The notes under the pieces are model-generated. The model searched no databases. It had not been told where the DNA came from and worked only from the letters and a program-made list of their open reading frames with translations. From Alkalibacterium sp. 20 (GTDB lineage Bacteria > Bacillota > Bacilli > Lactobacillales > Carnobacteriaceae_A), in the NCBI RefSeq assembly GCF_001885615.1, contig NZ_LSRN01000022.1, positions 1 to 43,037 on the forward strand: 43,037 nt of DNA, read 5' to 3'. A program made the translations under genes and the position numbers. The stretch's first letter is position 1. Each line of letters starts with the position of its first letter. Below are positions 35,430-43,037 of this stretch, one piece after another.

Positions 35430-35927
35430 ATGACAATTCAAACCGACTTATTAACTGACCTGACAGATACATACGGAGATGTCATCTACAGGGAGACAAG
35501 TGAAGGAAACCATAGGTATAAGTTTAACTTCGACTACACGAGCAATCCGATGTTACTATCTGTCGATTACCTAGCGCAGGCGTCTAAAATAACAATCGCA
35601 TTGAGTTTTATTAACGATTACAACTCGCTCGTCAAAGATGACGACAAAGCCCATAAAATCCTCATGTACCTAGATGTCTTTTACGCCGAACCCCGTGTCG
35701 AAGTCAGCGATGGAAAATTGATCGTTTGGGAAGACTATGCCTTTACATCATCAACATTCAATATCGAAGACTTCAGCAATAGATTAGAAACGATAGAAAA
35801 AATGGCCATTGAAGTAAACGACATGATCAGCACGGATGATTTTTATGAAGATACCTATCAAGATGCTTTATATAGTGGAACAATATTTGAAGAAAAGTTT
35901 AAAGATGATGCTTTTCTTGATAAGTAA
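35430..35927 (+). CDS. Hypothetical acidic protein, 165 aa
   Basis: AAGGAAAGG lies 8 bases before the ATG. The sequence alternates strands and helices: HRYKFNFDYTSNPMLLSVDY, ITIALSFINDYNSL, KILMYLDVFYAEPRVEVSDG, KLIVWEDYAFTSS, then two helices (RLETIEKMAIEVNDM) and an acidic tail. The layout resembles YbjN/secretion-chaperone-like folds, but that is only an impression. Soluble, cytoplasmic, no catalytic motif. It lies just left of an IS21 remnant; a second small protein of similar size and secondary-structure pattern lies at 37103 on the other side. Confidence 0.65.
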   Translation: MTIQTDLLTDLTDTYGDVIYRETSEGNHRYKFNFDYTSNPMLLSVDYLAQASKITIALSFINDYNSLVKDDDKAHKILMYLDVFYAEPRVEVSDGKLIVWEDYAFTSSTFNIEDFSNRLETIEKMAIEVNDMISTDDFYEDTYQDALYSGTIFEEKFKDDAFLDK

Positions 35928-35936
35928 CAGAAGACA

Positions 35937-36338
35937 ATGGCTGTTTGGCGTCAATTTTATATAGTCCAGTACGTTCAACTACCTGAGCGCCAAGATGAAT
36001 TTAAAATAGCAAAAAATGAACCAGATGATAGATATAAGAAATCAATGCGCAAGTATATATAGAAAGAACTAGTCATTATTAATGAGTGGTTCCTTCATGA
36101 TCTAACAGAAGAAGAACTCTACTTGACCATGGAAATTATTGAAAAACGAGAAAAGACGACATCTACGATTGTCTGTAATCAATTTAACACTGCCGGATGG
36201 CATTCTGAACTGGGAGGCGGCCCAACAGAAGATGCCGTTATTGATCGAATTATCCATAACTCCTACACATCACTATCGATGGAGAAACATCCATGCGTGA
36301 ACGATTGGGATTGTCCAGTAAATTCTAATTTATTTTAG
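35937..36338 (+). mobile_element. IS21-family istB (helper ATPase) remnant
   Basis: A plus-strand frame from 35937 reads YVQLPERQDEFKIAKN then DDRYKKSMRKYI, TAG at 36058-36060, then KELVIINEWFLHDLTEEELY, TMEIIEKREKTTSTIVCNQF, NTAGWHSELGGGPTEDAVID then RIIHNSYTS. This is the second half of IstB: the Walker B strand LLIIDEW (here LVIINEW), the STIFCSQF sensor strand and AGWHxxIG...DAIxDRIVHxSY. The N-terminal half with Walker A is absent and the C-terminus is scrambled (CVNDWDCPVNSNLF). No istA is visible. Dead fragment. Confidence 0.8.
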
Positions 36339-37102
36339 TACTATGAAAAAAATAATGTAATCTTATGAATTATATAAATTCATTCCATGACCGCCTAAAA
36401 TTACAGTGATTATGGGATTTTTTTTTAATGGTATGAAACTTGGCATCAGGGTACAAATGCCTGGCAGTAGTGTGACTACCCAAGTTAAGGATTTTTTCTG
36501 CACTATTTGGGTGCGTTTCACTGGCCGTAGTCACATAAAGTGAAAGACCGCTTTATCGAAAGAAGATGAACAAAGACTTCTATCGGCAACTTAACGACAG
36601 CACTAAATAAGTCTCAATTCTTTTGTTTACACTAACTGGATTCGATTTAACCATCGAAACCAGGTAATTTGTAAAAAAGGACAGCTTTTCATTTATGATG
36701 TACAGAACAGAGTATCAGTTTATAGTGCATCACTTCAATACACTATAAAAGAAATACGTGTAACAAAATAAATACAAATAATATAAATAAACACCTTAAA
36801 TACCCTTTCCATAGCGGAAACTACGGAAAGATTGACAAAAAAATTTACATAGAAAGTGAATAGCTGTTCAATAGCTGCTAAAGCAGCCATTGAACAGCCT
36901 TCTCTTTTGGAAAATTATTAATCTACAAGAATTTTTTTATATTCTGTAAGGCTAAAAAGCAAGTTAATGAGTAATTTTCTATTACTATCATTCATTGTAC
37001 AGACAAATATATTATTCATTTAAATATATTCTACATAAATAATAGCCACGATAGAGAAGTAGTATTTATTACTGACAAAATAAATAGTGAAAGAGGTTCA
37101 CT
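36339..37102. other. Intergenic, no gene; possible IS scar
   Basis: About 760 bases. Around 36460-36545 imperfect inverted sequences (TAGTGTGACTACCCAA and TTGGGTGCG...GTAGTCACA) could be an old element end. 36868-36900 holds a GCTGTTCAATAG/CCATTGAACAGC hairpin followed by T-rich DNA, terminator-like on the plus strand. The promoter for 37103 is in the last 150 bases, which are very AT-rich. Confidence 0.4.
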
Positions 37103-37537
37103 ATGGATAAAACGATGGTAAGTGTTCCTTTCGAGGAAAAGTTAGCTTTAGAGTTTGAAAAAGAAAATATGAACGTAACAAGAATGCAAACAGAGACAGG
37201 CGCAACAATTTTTACTAAAGAATTGACCGTCCTCGGTCGCAGTTTGATCAGACTGGAATTCGAATGCGATAGTCTCATTCCAGCTATAATGACTTATCGC
37301 TATAAAGTGAACAATCGCTTTACCAATGAAGAATTAACAAAAGATTTTTACTATCAATTGAATGAAAACAATAAAGATGTAGCAGTATTTTGGTTTACAA
37401 TAGAAGGTACAGATTTAGTAATTCAAACAACTGAATTCTTTGAAGAAACGAAAATATTTTCAGCAGAAACGTTCATGATAAATTACCATTTCATGTTAGA
37501 CCAATTCAGTAAGTTAGGACAACAGTATCTTAGCTAA
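37103..37537 (+). CDS. Hypothetical protein, 144 aa
   Basis: AAAGAGG lies 6 bases before the ATG. It contains TGATIFTKELTVLGRSLIRL, EFECDSLIPAIMTYRYKVNN, KDVAVFWFTIEGTDLVIQTT and a C-terminal helix FMINYHFMLDQFSKLGQQYL. The pattern of strands followed by a final helix is like small chaperone-type (YbjN-like) proteins, but I cannot assign a family. Soluble, no signal peptide. Followed by two hairpins (37603-37640 and 37645-37694). Confidence 0.65.
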   Translation: MDKTMVSVPFEEKLALEFEKENMNVTRMQTETGATIFTKELTVLGRSLIRLEFECDSLIPAIMTYRYKVNNRFTNEELTKDFYYQLNENNKDVAVFWFTIEGTDLVIQTTEFFEETKIFSAETFMINYHFMLDQFSKLGQQYLS

Positions 37538-38000
37538 TACCTAATGTAATCAATAAATGAGTAATACGCTTTATAAACTAATTTGATTAAGTAAATAACT
37601 CGGTCATACTTTCTACAGAAGGAACTGGAGAAAGTATGACAAAAACTGGTTCTACATCAAACATACTAATCTTAATATGTCTGATGTAGAACCAATTAAA
37701 AAATCTTTCAGTTGTAACGTTGTGTGGCTAATCTCTGCAATCTTGTGTAGGAAAGCCTTATATAACGAATCCGTCTTTGATGTCATATAAGTAAATGATG
37801 TCTTAAATAGCTCTCCTAACATCTACTTCATTCAGTAATCCCACTTCTTTTCCAATTTTTTAAAGCAAATACTGTTTCCAACGTGCTATTAGCTAACTTC
37901 TAAAAAAGCTTTTTACACTTCCGTAAGTTCTTGTTAAGAGTGGGTCGTTACTTCTATACTTAAATTTTATTACTTGGTTTAGCCTCTACATGTATCCTAT
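37538..38000. other. Intergenic with two strong hairpins
   Basis: Hairpin 1, 37603-37640: GTCATACTTTCT/AGAAAGTATGAC. Hairpin 2, 37645-37694: ACTGGTTCTACATCA pairs with TGATGTAGAACCA, the inner part also pairing (ACATA/TATGT). They lie in tandem 65 bases after the gene at 37103 and could end its transcript. The rest up to the DUF4301 gene shows nothing. Confidence 0.6.
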
Positions 38001-39365
38001 TTACTCTTTACTCCTACGGCAATCACGAAGTAGATCATTAGCTCTTTTCACAGGATTAAATGTAGTTAAAGGTACTTCAACAAATAGCGTATTCCAATTG
38101 TCCATTGAACCATTCCAAAGTCCTGGATGCTCTAATGCTTTTATATCTTTGCCTTTATAGGTCTTTTTACTTATAAAATACCTTTCCTCGTTTACATAAT
38201 TAAGCAAATTGAACTTCTCACCCTTGTAGTCCTTAACAAAACACACAATGTCTACAGGATTAAAAAATGCTGAAGAATTTAATATTTTTAACTGGTCATT
38301 ATTATTTAAATCTATTTCTGATTTTTCACATATCTGTAAATCAGTATATTCTCCATTTCCAACAATAAAAGGCCCTCCACCAGGTTCTCCCTGATTTTTA
38401 ACAACACCACATACTCTAAGGGGTCTGTTTAAAAACGATAGTGCTTTATCTTTAGTCAGTTCTCCTTTTGAGGATATTTTCAATTCTTTATTTATAAAAT
38501 CCTTAATTTCAACTATATCATCATCATCTGACAATAAAGATCTAACATATCCATCAATTCTTTTTTTAAATTGAAATCCTACTGAACCAATGATTTTTTT
38601 TGAATTAACAGTATCATCTATGTATTCTCTATGACATACATTGTCTATATTTTTTATAAATATAATATCTCCATCTATATCATTCAAGTTTTCAATTAAA
38701 GCACCATGTCCTCCTGCTCTATATAGTATGGATCCATCCTTTAACAAAAAAGGGTTATTATCCATATCTACAGCCAAGGTATCGGTCTTTTGTTTTTGAA
38801 AGGAATACGTAATATTTATATTATCTTTTTCCTTTAATATATTTTTAATGTATCCATTAAACAACTCTTCATGATTCTTTGATATAGTGAAATGAAAATT
38901 TAAAAAATTATTATTTAAGTGTTTTTCACCTTCAAATATATGCTCATCTATTGGAGTAGTTGAGTAATCTTTATATGAATTCATTTTAATTAAAGCCTTT
39001 GGTAAACTACCGTAGTTTAGATTTTCATTAAGTATATAATCTATTATTTTAATTCTACCAACTATAGTATTCTTATCGATATTTTCATCTTCAATAAATT
39101 CTTTAACGTCTTCATAAAAAGTAATCTTTTCCAATTCATTAAAAAACTTATTTATAGATTCAGTATTTATATTATCATCTATATATTTATAAAGGTCTTC
39201 AAACATTCTAGTGGCTGCACCACTTGCTGGAATAAACTTGACACACTTCATACTCAAGTATTCGTTACTTATATTATCACAAGATGTCAATTCTTCTGAT
39301 GTTACTGATGAGACTATGTTTACATACTTTGTCCCTTTTTTAAATCTATTTATATTTTTGTCCAC
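38001..39365 (-). CDS. DUF4301 family protein
   Basis: 454 aa from the GTG at 39365 (VDKNINRFKKG), chosen because AAGGCGGGGA lies 6-7 bases upstream; the longer frame would start at an unsupported TTG. KCVKFIPASGAATRMFEDLY is the family's N-terminal signature and resembles a nucleotidyltransferase glycine loop; KNQGEPGGGPFIV, LYRAGGHGALIENLNDIDGD and LEHPGLWNGSMDNWNT are further conserved blocks. The fold suggests sugar-nucleotide or sugar-phosphate chemistry; the reaction is not known. It is best known from Bacteroidetes genomes. Codon use is markedly more A/T than its ugd neighbour, consistent with transfer. It sits at the end of the polysaccharide cluster, after the ugd terminator. Confidence 0.85.
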   Translation of the reverse strand: MDKNINRFKKGTKYVNIVSSVTSEELTSCDNISNEYLSMKCVKFIPASGAATRMFEDLYKYIDDNINTESINKFFNELEKITFYEDVKEFIEDENIDKNTIVGRIKIIDYILNENLNYGSLPKALIKMNSYKDYSTTPIDEHIFEGEKHLNNNFLNFHFTISKNHEELFNGYIKNILKEKDNINITYSFQKQKTDTLAVDMDNNPFLLKDGSILYRAGGHGALIENLNDIDGDIIFIKNIDNVCHREYIDDTVNSKKIIGSVGFQFKKRIDGYVRSLLSDDDDIVEIKDFINKELKISSKGELTKDKALSFLNRPLRVCGVVKNQGEPGGGPFIVGNGEYTDLQICEKSEIDLNNNDQLKILNSSAFFNPVDIVCFVKDYKGEKFNLLNYVNEERYFISKKTYKGKDIKALEHPGLWNGSMDNWNTLFVEVPLTTFNPVKRANDLLRDCRRSKE

Positions 39366-39404
39366 TTTAATTTCCCCGCCTTTCTTAAAATAGAACAATT
39401 CGTA

Positions 39405-39436
39405 ATTTAAAAATAGCCCTAAACTATGTTAGGGCT
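39405..39436 (-). terminator. Rho-independent terminator after ugd
   Basis: AGCCCTAA/TTAGGGCT stem with a 6-base loop, followed on the minus strand by ATTTTTAAAT, 6 bases downstream of the ugd stop. It separates ugd from the DUF4301 gene. Confidence 0.85.
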
Positions 39437-39442
39437 GATTCA

Positions 39443-40609
39443 TTAGTCTCTACTAAATAAGTCTCTAGTATAAACTTTATCCACTACGTCTTTAATTTCA
39501 TCAGATAGTCTGTTCGCTACGATAACGTCTGATATTTTCTTAAATTCATCGAAGTCTTTTATAACTCTTGAACTATAGAATTCGTCCTCTTGTAAAGCTG
39601 GTTCAAAAACTACTACTTCAATACCTTTTGCTTTAATTCTTTTCATAACACCTTGTATCGCTGATTGTCTAAAATTATCAGAGTCCATCTTCATTGTTAG
39701 TCTGTAGATGCCTACAATTTTTGGTTTTCTTTTAATAATCATATCAGCAACATGATTTTTTCGTGTTCTGTTTGCATCAACAATGGCAGACATGATATTC
39801 TGAGGCACATCTGAATAATTTGCTAATAACTGTTTTGTATCCTTGGGTAAGCAGTATCCACCATAACCAAAGGAAGGATTATTATAGTGACTACCTATAC
39901 GCGGATCCAGCCCAACGCCTTCAATAATCTGCTGTGAATTTAGACCTCTCATTTCTGCATAAGAATCCAATTCATTAAAGTAAGCTACTCTAAGTGCAAG
40001 ATAGGTGTTTGCAAATAACTTGATGGCTTCTGCTTCTGTGGACTCTGTATAAAGAATATCAATATTCTCTTTTATCGCACCCTGTGCTAGAAGTTCAGCA
40101 AATACCTTAGCTCTTTCAGACTGCTCTCCAACAACAATTCTTGATGGATAAAGGTTATCATACAGAGCTTTGCCTTCTCTTAAAAACTCTGGTGAGAAGA
40201 TGATATTATCTGTTTCAAATTTTTCTTTTACAGATTCTACATAGCCGACTGGCACGGTTGATTTAATAATCATTACAGCATCTGGATTGATAGAAAGAAC
40301 ATTTGCAATAACTGCTTCAACCGTTCTTGTATTAAAATAGTTCTTCTCAGAATCATAATTTGTAGGTGTTGAAATGATGACATATTCAGCATCTTTAAAC
40401 GCTTCATAATTATCTGTTGTTGCAGTTAAGTTCAACTCTTTAGTGGATAGATACTCTTCAATTTCAGCATCTATGATTGGAGACTGTTTGTTATTAATCA
40501 TTTCTACCTTTTCTTTAATGATGTCTAAAGCAATGACTTCATTGCGTTGTGCTAAGAGTATAGCATTGGAAAGACCAACGTAGCCTGTTCCAGCGATAGT
40601 TATTTTCAT
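39443..40609 (-). CDS. ugd: UDP-glucose 6-dehydrogenase
   Basis: 388 aa from the ATG at 40609, with GGAGGA 9 bases upstream (the ATG nine bases earlier is too close to that site). [20 protein letters not shown] is the NAD-binding loop; [21 protein letters not shown] and [20 protein letters not shown] follow; [16 protein letters not shown] holds the catalytic Cys. It oxidises UDP-glucose (made by GalU) to UDP-glucuronate with two NAD. Normal length for the short (Cap/TuaD-like) subgroup. It is 52 bases downstream of the 4-epimerase, in the same minus-strand run as the flippase. Confidence 0.95.
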   Translation of the reverse strand: MKITIAGTGYVGLSNAILLAQRNEVIALDIIKEKVEMINNKQSPIIDAEIEEYLSTKELNLTATTDNYEAFKDAEYVIISTPTNYDSEKNYFNTRTVEAVIANVLSINPDAVMIIKSTVPVGYVESVKEKFETDNIIFSPEFLREGKALYDNLYPSRIVVGEQSERAKVFAELLAQGAIKENIDILYTESTEAEAIKLFANTYLALRVAYFNELDSYAEMRGLNSQQIIEGVGLDPRIGSHYNNPSFGYGGYCLPKDTKQLLANYSDVPQNIMSAIVDANRTRKNHVADMIIKRKPKIVGIYRLTMKMDSDNFRQSAIQGVMKRIKAKGIEVVVFEPALQEDEFYSSRVIKDFDEFKKISDVIVANRLSDEIKDVVDKVYTRDLFSRD

Positions 40610-40660
40610 GGTGTACATTCCTCCTGTTTATATCAATACTTTTTTTCATCCACTTTACAA

Positions 40661-41671
40661 TTATTTTTCAACATTATAATATTCTTTATACCAATCTACG
40701 AACTTCTCAAGACCGTCTTCAATACTCGTAGATGGTTTAAAATTAATATCTTTCTCAAGATCAGATACATCAGCATAGGTCCTCACAACATCCCCAGGTT
40801 GCATATCCATATAGACTTTCTCTGTTTCTTTGCCGAGTGCAGATTCTAACGCATTGATAAATCTCATGAGTTTCACCGGGTTATTGTTACCGATATTATA
40901 AATTTTGTATGGTGCAAAACTTGAACTTAAATCGTCCTTGCTTTCATCCCACTCTTTATTGGCAACAGGAGCTTTATCAATAAGTTTTACAATACCTTCG
41001 ACAATATCATCAATATAAGTAAAGTCGCGTTCCATCTTCCCGTGATTAAACACTTTAATAGGTTCCCCAGCTAAGATGTCTTTGGTGAAGGAGAAGTAAG
41101 CCATGTCAGGTCTACCGTATGGTCCATAAACCGTAAAGAACCTAAGACCAGTAGTTGGTATTCCATAAAGATGACTATATGTATGAGCCATCAATTCATT
41201 CGATTTCTTCGTAGCAGCATAAAGCGACACTGGATGATCCACATTATGATTTGTAGAGAATGGTGCTACTTTATTGCCACCGTAAACAGAGCTTGAAGAA
41301 GCGTAAAGTAGATGCTCCACAGGGTAGTTTCTACATGCTTCTAATATATTCATAAACCCAGTCAAGTTGAATCCACATATGCATAAGGATTCTCAATGGA
41401 GTAACGGACTCCTGCTTGAGCCGCTAAATTAATGACGTAAGTTGGATGGTAAGTTTCGAATATATTGTCTACTTCAACTTTTTTTTAAATCTACTCTATG
41501 AAAGTTGAAGTTGTTGTACTTTCCTAAGATTTCAAGTCTTGATTGTTTTAGATTTGGATCATAATAGTCGTTCAAGTTATCAATCCCAATTACCTCATAG
41601 GAAACATCTAGTAATTTTTTTGAAAGGTGAAAGCCGATGAAGCCGGCTGCACCTGTTATTAGTATTTTCAC
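40661..41671 (-). pseudogene. UDP-glucuronate 4-epimerase-like, two single-base frameshifts
   Basis: Starts at GTG 41671 (AAAGGAGGAG 9 bases upstream) with [20 protein letters not shown], the NAD-binding loop, then [20 protein letters not shown], typical of CapI-type epimerases. At an A8 tract (41479-41486) the frame runs into a stop; with one A fewer it would continue [20 protein letters not shown] and QAGVRYSIENPYAYVDS. At about 41365-41370 one base is missing; restoring it gives NLTGFMNILEACRNYPVEHL and LLYASSSSVYGG, YAATKKS (catalytic Tyr-Lys) and the rest to 40661. Full length about 336 codons. The two indels offset each other and the rest is perfectly conserved, so sequencing error in homopolymers is a real alternative to recent loss. 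Confidence 0.88.
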
Positions 41672-41693
41672 TTTAAAATCTCCTCCTTTCGTT

Positions 41694-42956
41694 TCAATGA
41701 ATGAATCTTTCATGTTGACACTGTTTGTATATTCGTTTCTCACAATAATAGACTGAAAAAAGGAACGTTAAAATCAACGCGGTTGTTGTTGCAATTGCGG
41801 GGCCTAGTAAACCAAAAATATTTATAAATACAACATCTAATACCAGATTCAGTATTGCCCTAAATATATTGAGGTATTGTAGAACCTTGTGTTTCCCATT
41901 GGCGTTGTAGTATAGTGTATAAAAAACTGCTAGATATCTAGCTATACTACCAATCATAAGTATGATAAAAATTGGAACTGAGCTAGAGTACTTTTCACCA
42001 TAGAGAGTTGTAATTATCTGATTTGAAAATAACATTACAACAATGTGAGCTATAGTACTTACGGCAAATATTACAAATCTTTCTTTGTAGAAAAAACTTC
42101 TTAATTTATGACTATCTCCTTTTGCAAAAGATTGTGTGATACTTGCAGCATAATAACTTGTTACAACAAACGCAAAGTTCGCTATTGAATTAAAGAGTTT
42201 ATATGCAGCATTGTATATCGCCACATCCTCAGTTGTCATAAAATATTTGATTACAGCTATATCACCAAAATTGATCAAGTAAAGTCCTGAATAACCGAAA
42301 AGTTGCCAAAGTGAGAAATTCAGTATTTCTTTAAACCACTCTTTATCAAACTCAAATTTCCCAACATCATTTTTGTTCATTCCTAAAATATAAAATAAAA
42401 CAGATGCATGACTCACGATATTAAGAATAATCAACGTTCTTACATCAAATGTAAATAACATTATTAGCAGAATGTAAATAACCTTGGCAGTTAACGATAA
42501 CATCGTAGAAAGTAATTGCTTTTTTACTGCAAGATAATACTGACTTAGGTAATCTTCGGCGACACTTACATATAGCCAAATTAAAATAATAAAAGAAAAA
42601 TCCTCACCAATATACGCATTGATTTGCTTATGAAAAAAAAGAAACAAAAAACTCGTAATAATCAAACTAACAAAAATTATGATGTTTCTTGCCCAGAAAG
42701 TTTTGTTGAGTTTTCCTGTATTGGATTTTTCTTTACTACCAAAATACAAAATTGATGAGGAACTCCAACTAAAACCAAAAGTTGTAATTAAACCTATAGA
42801 CATCAATGCAACTGAAAAAACACCATAATCATTTAACGAAAGTTCGCGCACAATAAATATGTTCGTAATCAATGCCAAAACCATTACTAGAACTTTTAAT
42901 AATGAAAAAAATATAAAATTCTTTCGTTTACTTAAAGAGATTATTAAACTCTGCAT
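41694..42956 (-). CDS. Wzx-like polysaccharide flippase
   Basis: 420 aa with about 12 hydrophobic segments. It starts [20 protein letters not shown] then [20 protein letters not shown], the typical opening of polysaccharide exporters of the MOP superfamily (L..yG.fs). It moves lipid-linked oligosaccharide repeat units across the cytoplasmic membrane for capsule or exopolysaccharide assembly. Charged residues lie in short loops ([29 protein letters not shown]). AGGAG lies 10 bases before the ATG. The epimerase gene starts 22 bases downstream, so they share an operon. Other genes of the cluster must lie beyond the right edge. Confidence 0.9.
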   Translation of the reverse strand: MQSLIISLSKRKNFIFFSLLKVLVMVLALITNIFIVRELSLNDYGVFSVALMSIGLITTFGFSWSSSSILYFGSKEKSNTGKLNKTFWARNIIIFVSLIITSFLFLFFHKQINAYIGEDFSFIILIWLYVSVAEDYLSQYYLAVKKQLLSTMLSLTAKVIYILLIMLFTFDVRTLIILNIVSHASVLFYILGMNKNDVGKFEFDKEWFKEILNFSLWQLFGYSGLYLINFGDIAVIKYFMTTEDVAIYNAAYKLFNSIANFAFVVTSYYAASITQSFAKGDSHKLRSFFYKERFVIFAVSTIAHIVVMLFSNQIITTLYGEKYSSSVPIFIILMIGSIARYLAVFYTLYYNANGKHKVLQYLNIFRAILNLVLDVVFINIFGLLGPAIATTTALILTFLFSVYYCEKRIYKQCQHERFIH

Positions 42957-43037
42957 TCCGTGTTTATCTCCTCATTCTTGATACTCTATATTTTAACCCT
43001 TCAATTAGCAGCTCTCTATGTGCTTCACATTCTACAT
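42957..43037. other. Upstream edge of the flippase gene
   Basis: Contains the flippase ribosome-binding site and AT-rich DNA; nothing else could be called. Confidence 0.4.

Overview
The window is chromosomal DNA from a low-GC, Gram-positive bacterium. GGAGG ribosome-binding sites, ROK kinases, a PRD-type PTS regulator, a ComK homologue, N5-(carboxyethyl)ornithine synthase and GntP/glycerate genes together point to the Lactobacillales, most likely near the Carnobacteriaceae. The family placement is inference; no rRNA or tRNA gene is present to settle it.

Layout. (1) 1-1342: end of a polysaccharide locus with a broken glycosyltransferase. (2) 1543-5338: a decayed and an intact copy of a NERD-domain protein, then tandem 207-bp hairpin repeats. 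(3) 5339-9665: beta-glucoside genes (6-phospho-beta-glucosidase and two ROK kinases) with remnants of lost glycosidases. (4) 10057-13022: glycerate kinase, a 5'-truncated GntP permease and the 3' end of a cdaR-type regulator; one deletion removed both 5' ends. (5) 13283-16420: galU, N5-(carboxyethyl)ornithine synthase, then a duplicated galU upstream segment joined to an IS1380-type remnant. (6) 16678-19479: a 51-bp tandem array, comK, an amidase and a sigma factor, a probable competence cluster. (7) 20412-23560: pRiA4b-ORF3-type proteins, a basic SAP-like protein and a decayed PemIK/MazEF pair. (8) 23588-29807: a five-gene PTS operon (regulator with EIIA, GmhA-like isomerase, EIIB, EIIC, transketolase). 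(9) 30196-37537: macro-domain protein, pRiA4b-type protein, broken CoiA-like gene, DUF4282 protein, IS21 istB remnant and two small unknown proteins. (10) 38001-42956: polysaccharide precursor genes (DUF4301 protein, ugd, a frameshifted UDP-glucuronate 4-epimerase, a Wzx-like flippase).

Two properties stand out. First, decay is dense: I count at least fourteen broken genes or gene fragments. Second, nearly every long intergenic stretch is a mosaic of a few hairpin repeat families. These are a palindrome ATTTTGTCAG-N4-CTGACAAAAT (5 copies), a palindrome TTTTTCGC-N2-GCGAAAAA (about 8 copies), hairpins built on CTTAAG/CTGAAG cores (more than 10), and longer composite units.

The intact systems most worth following are the comK/amidase/sigma cluster and the PTS operon. 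The latter joins a UlaA-type transporter to a sedoheptulose-7-phosphate-isomerase-like protein and a complete transketolase, a combination that would fit entry of a heptose-like sugar into the pentose phosphate pathway.
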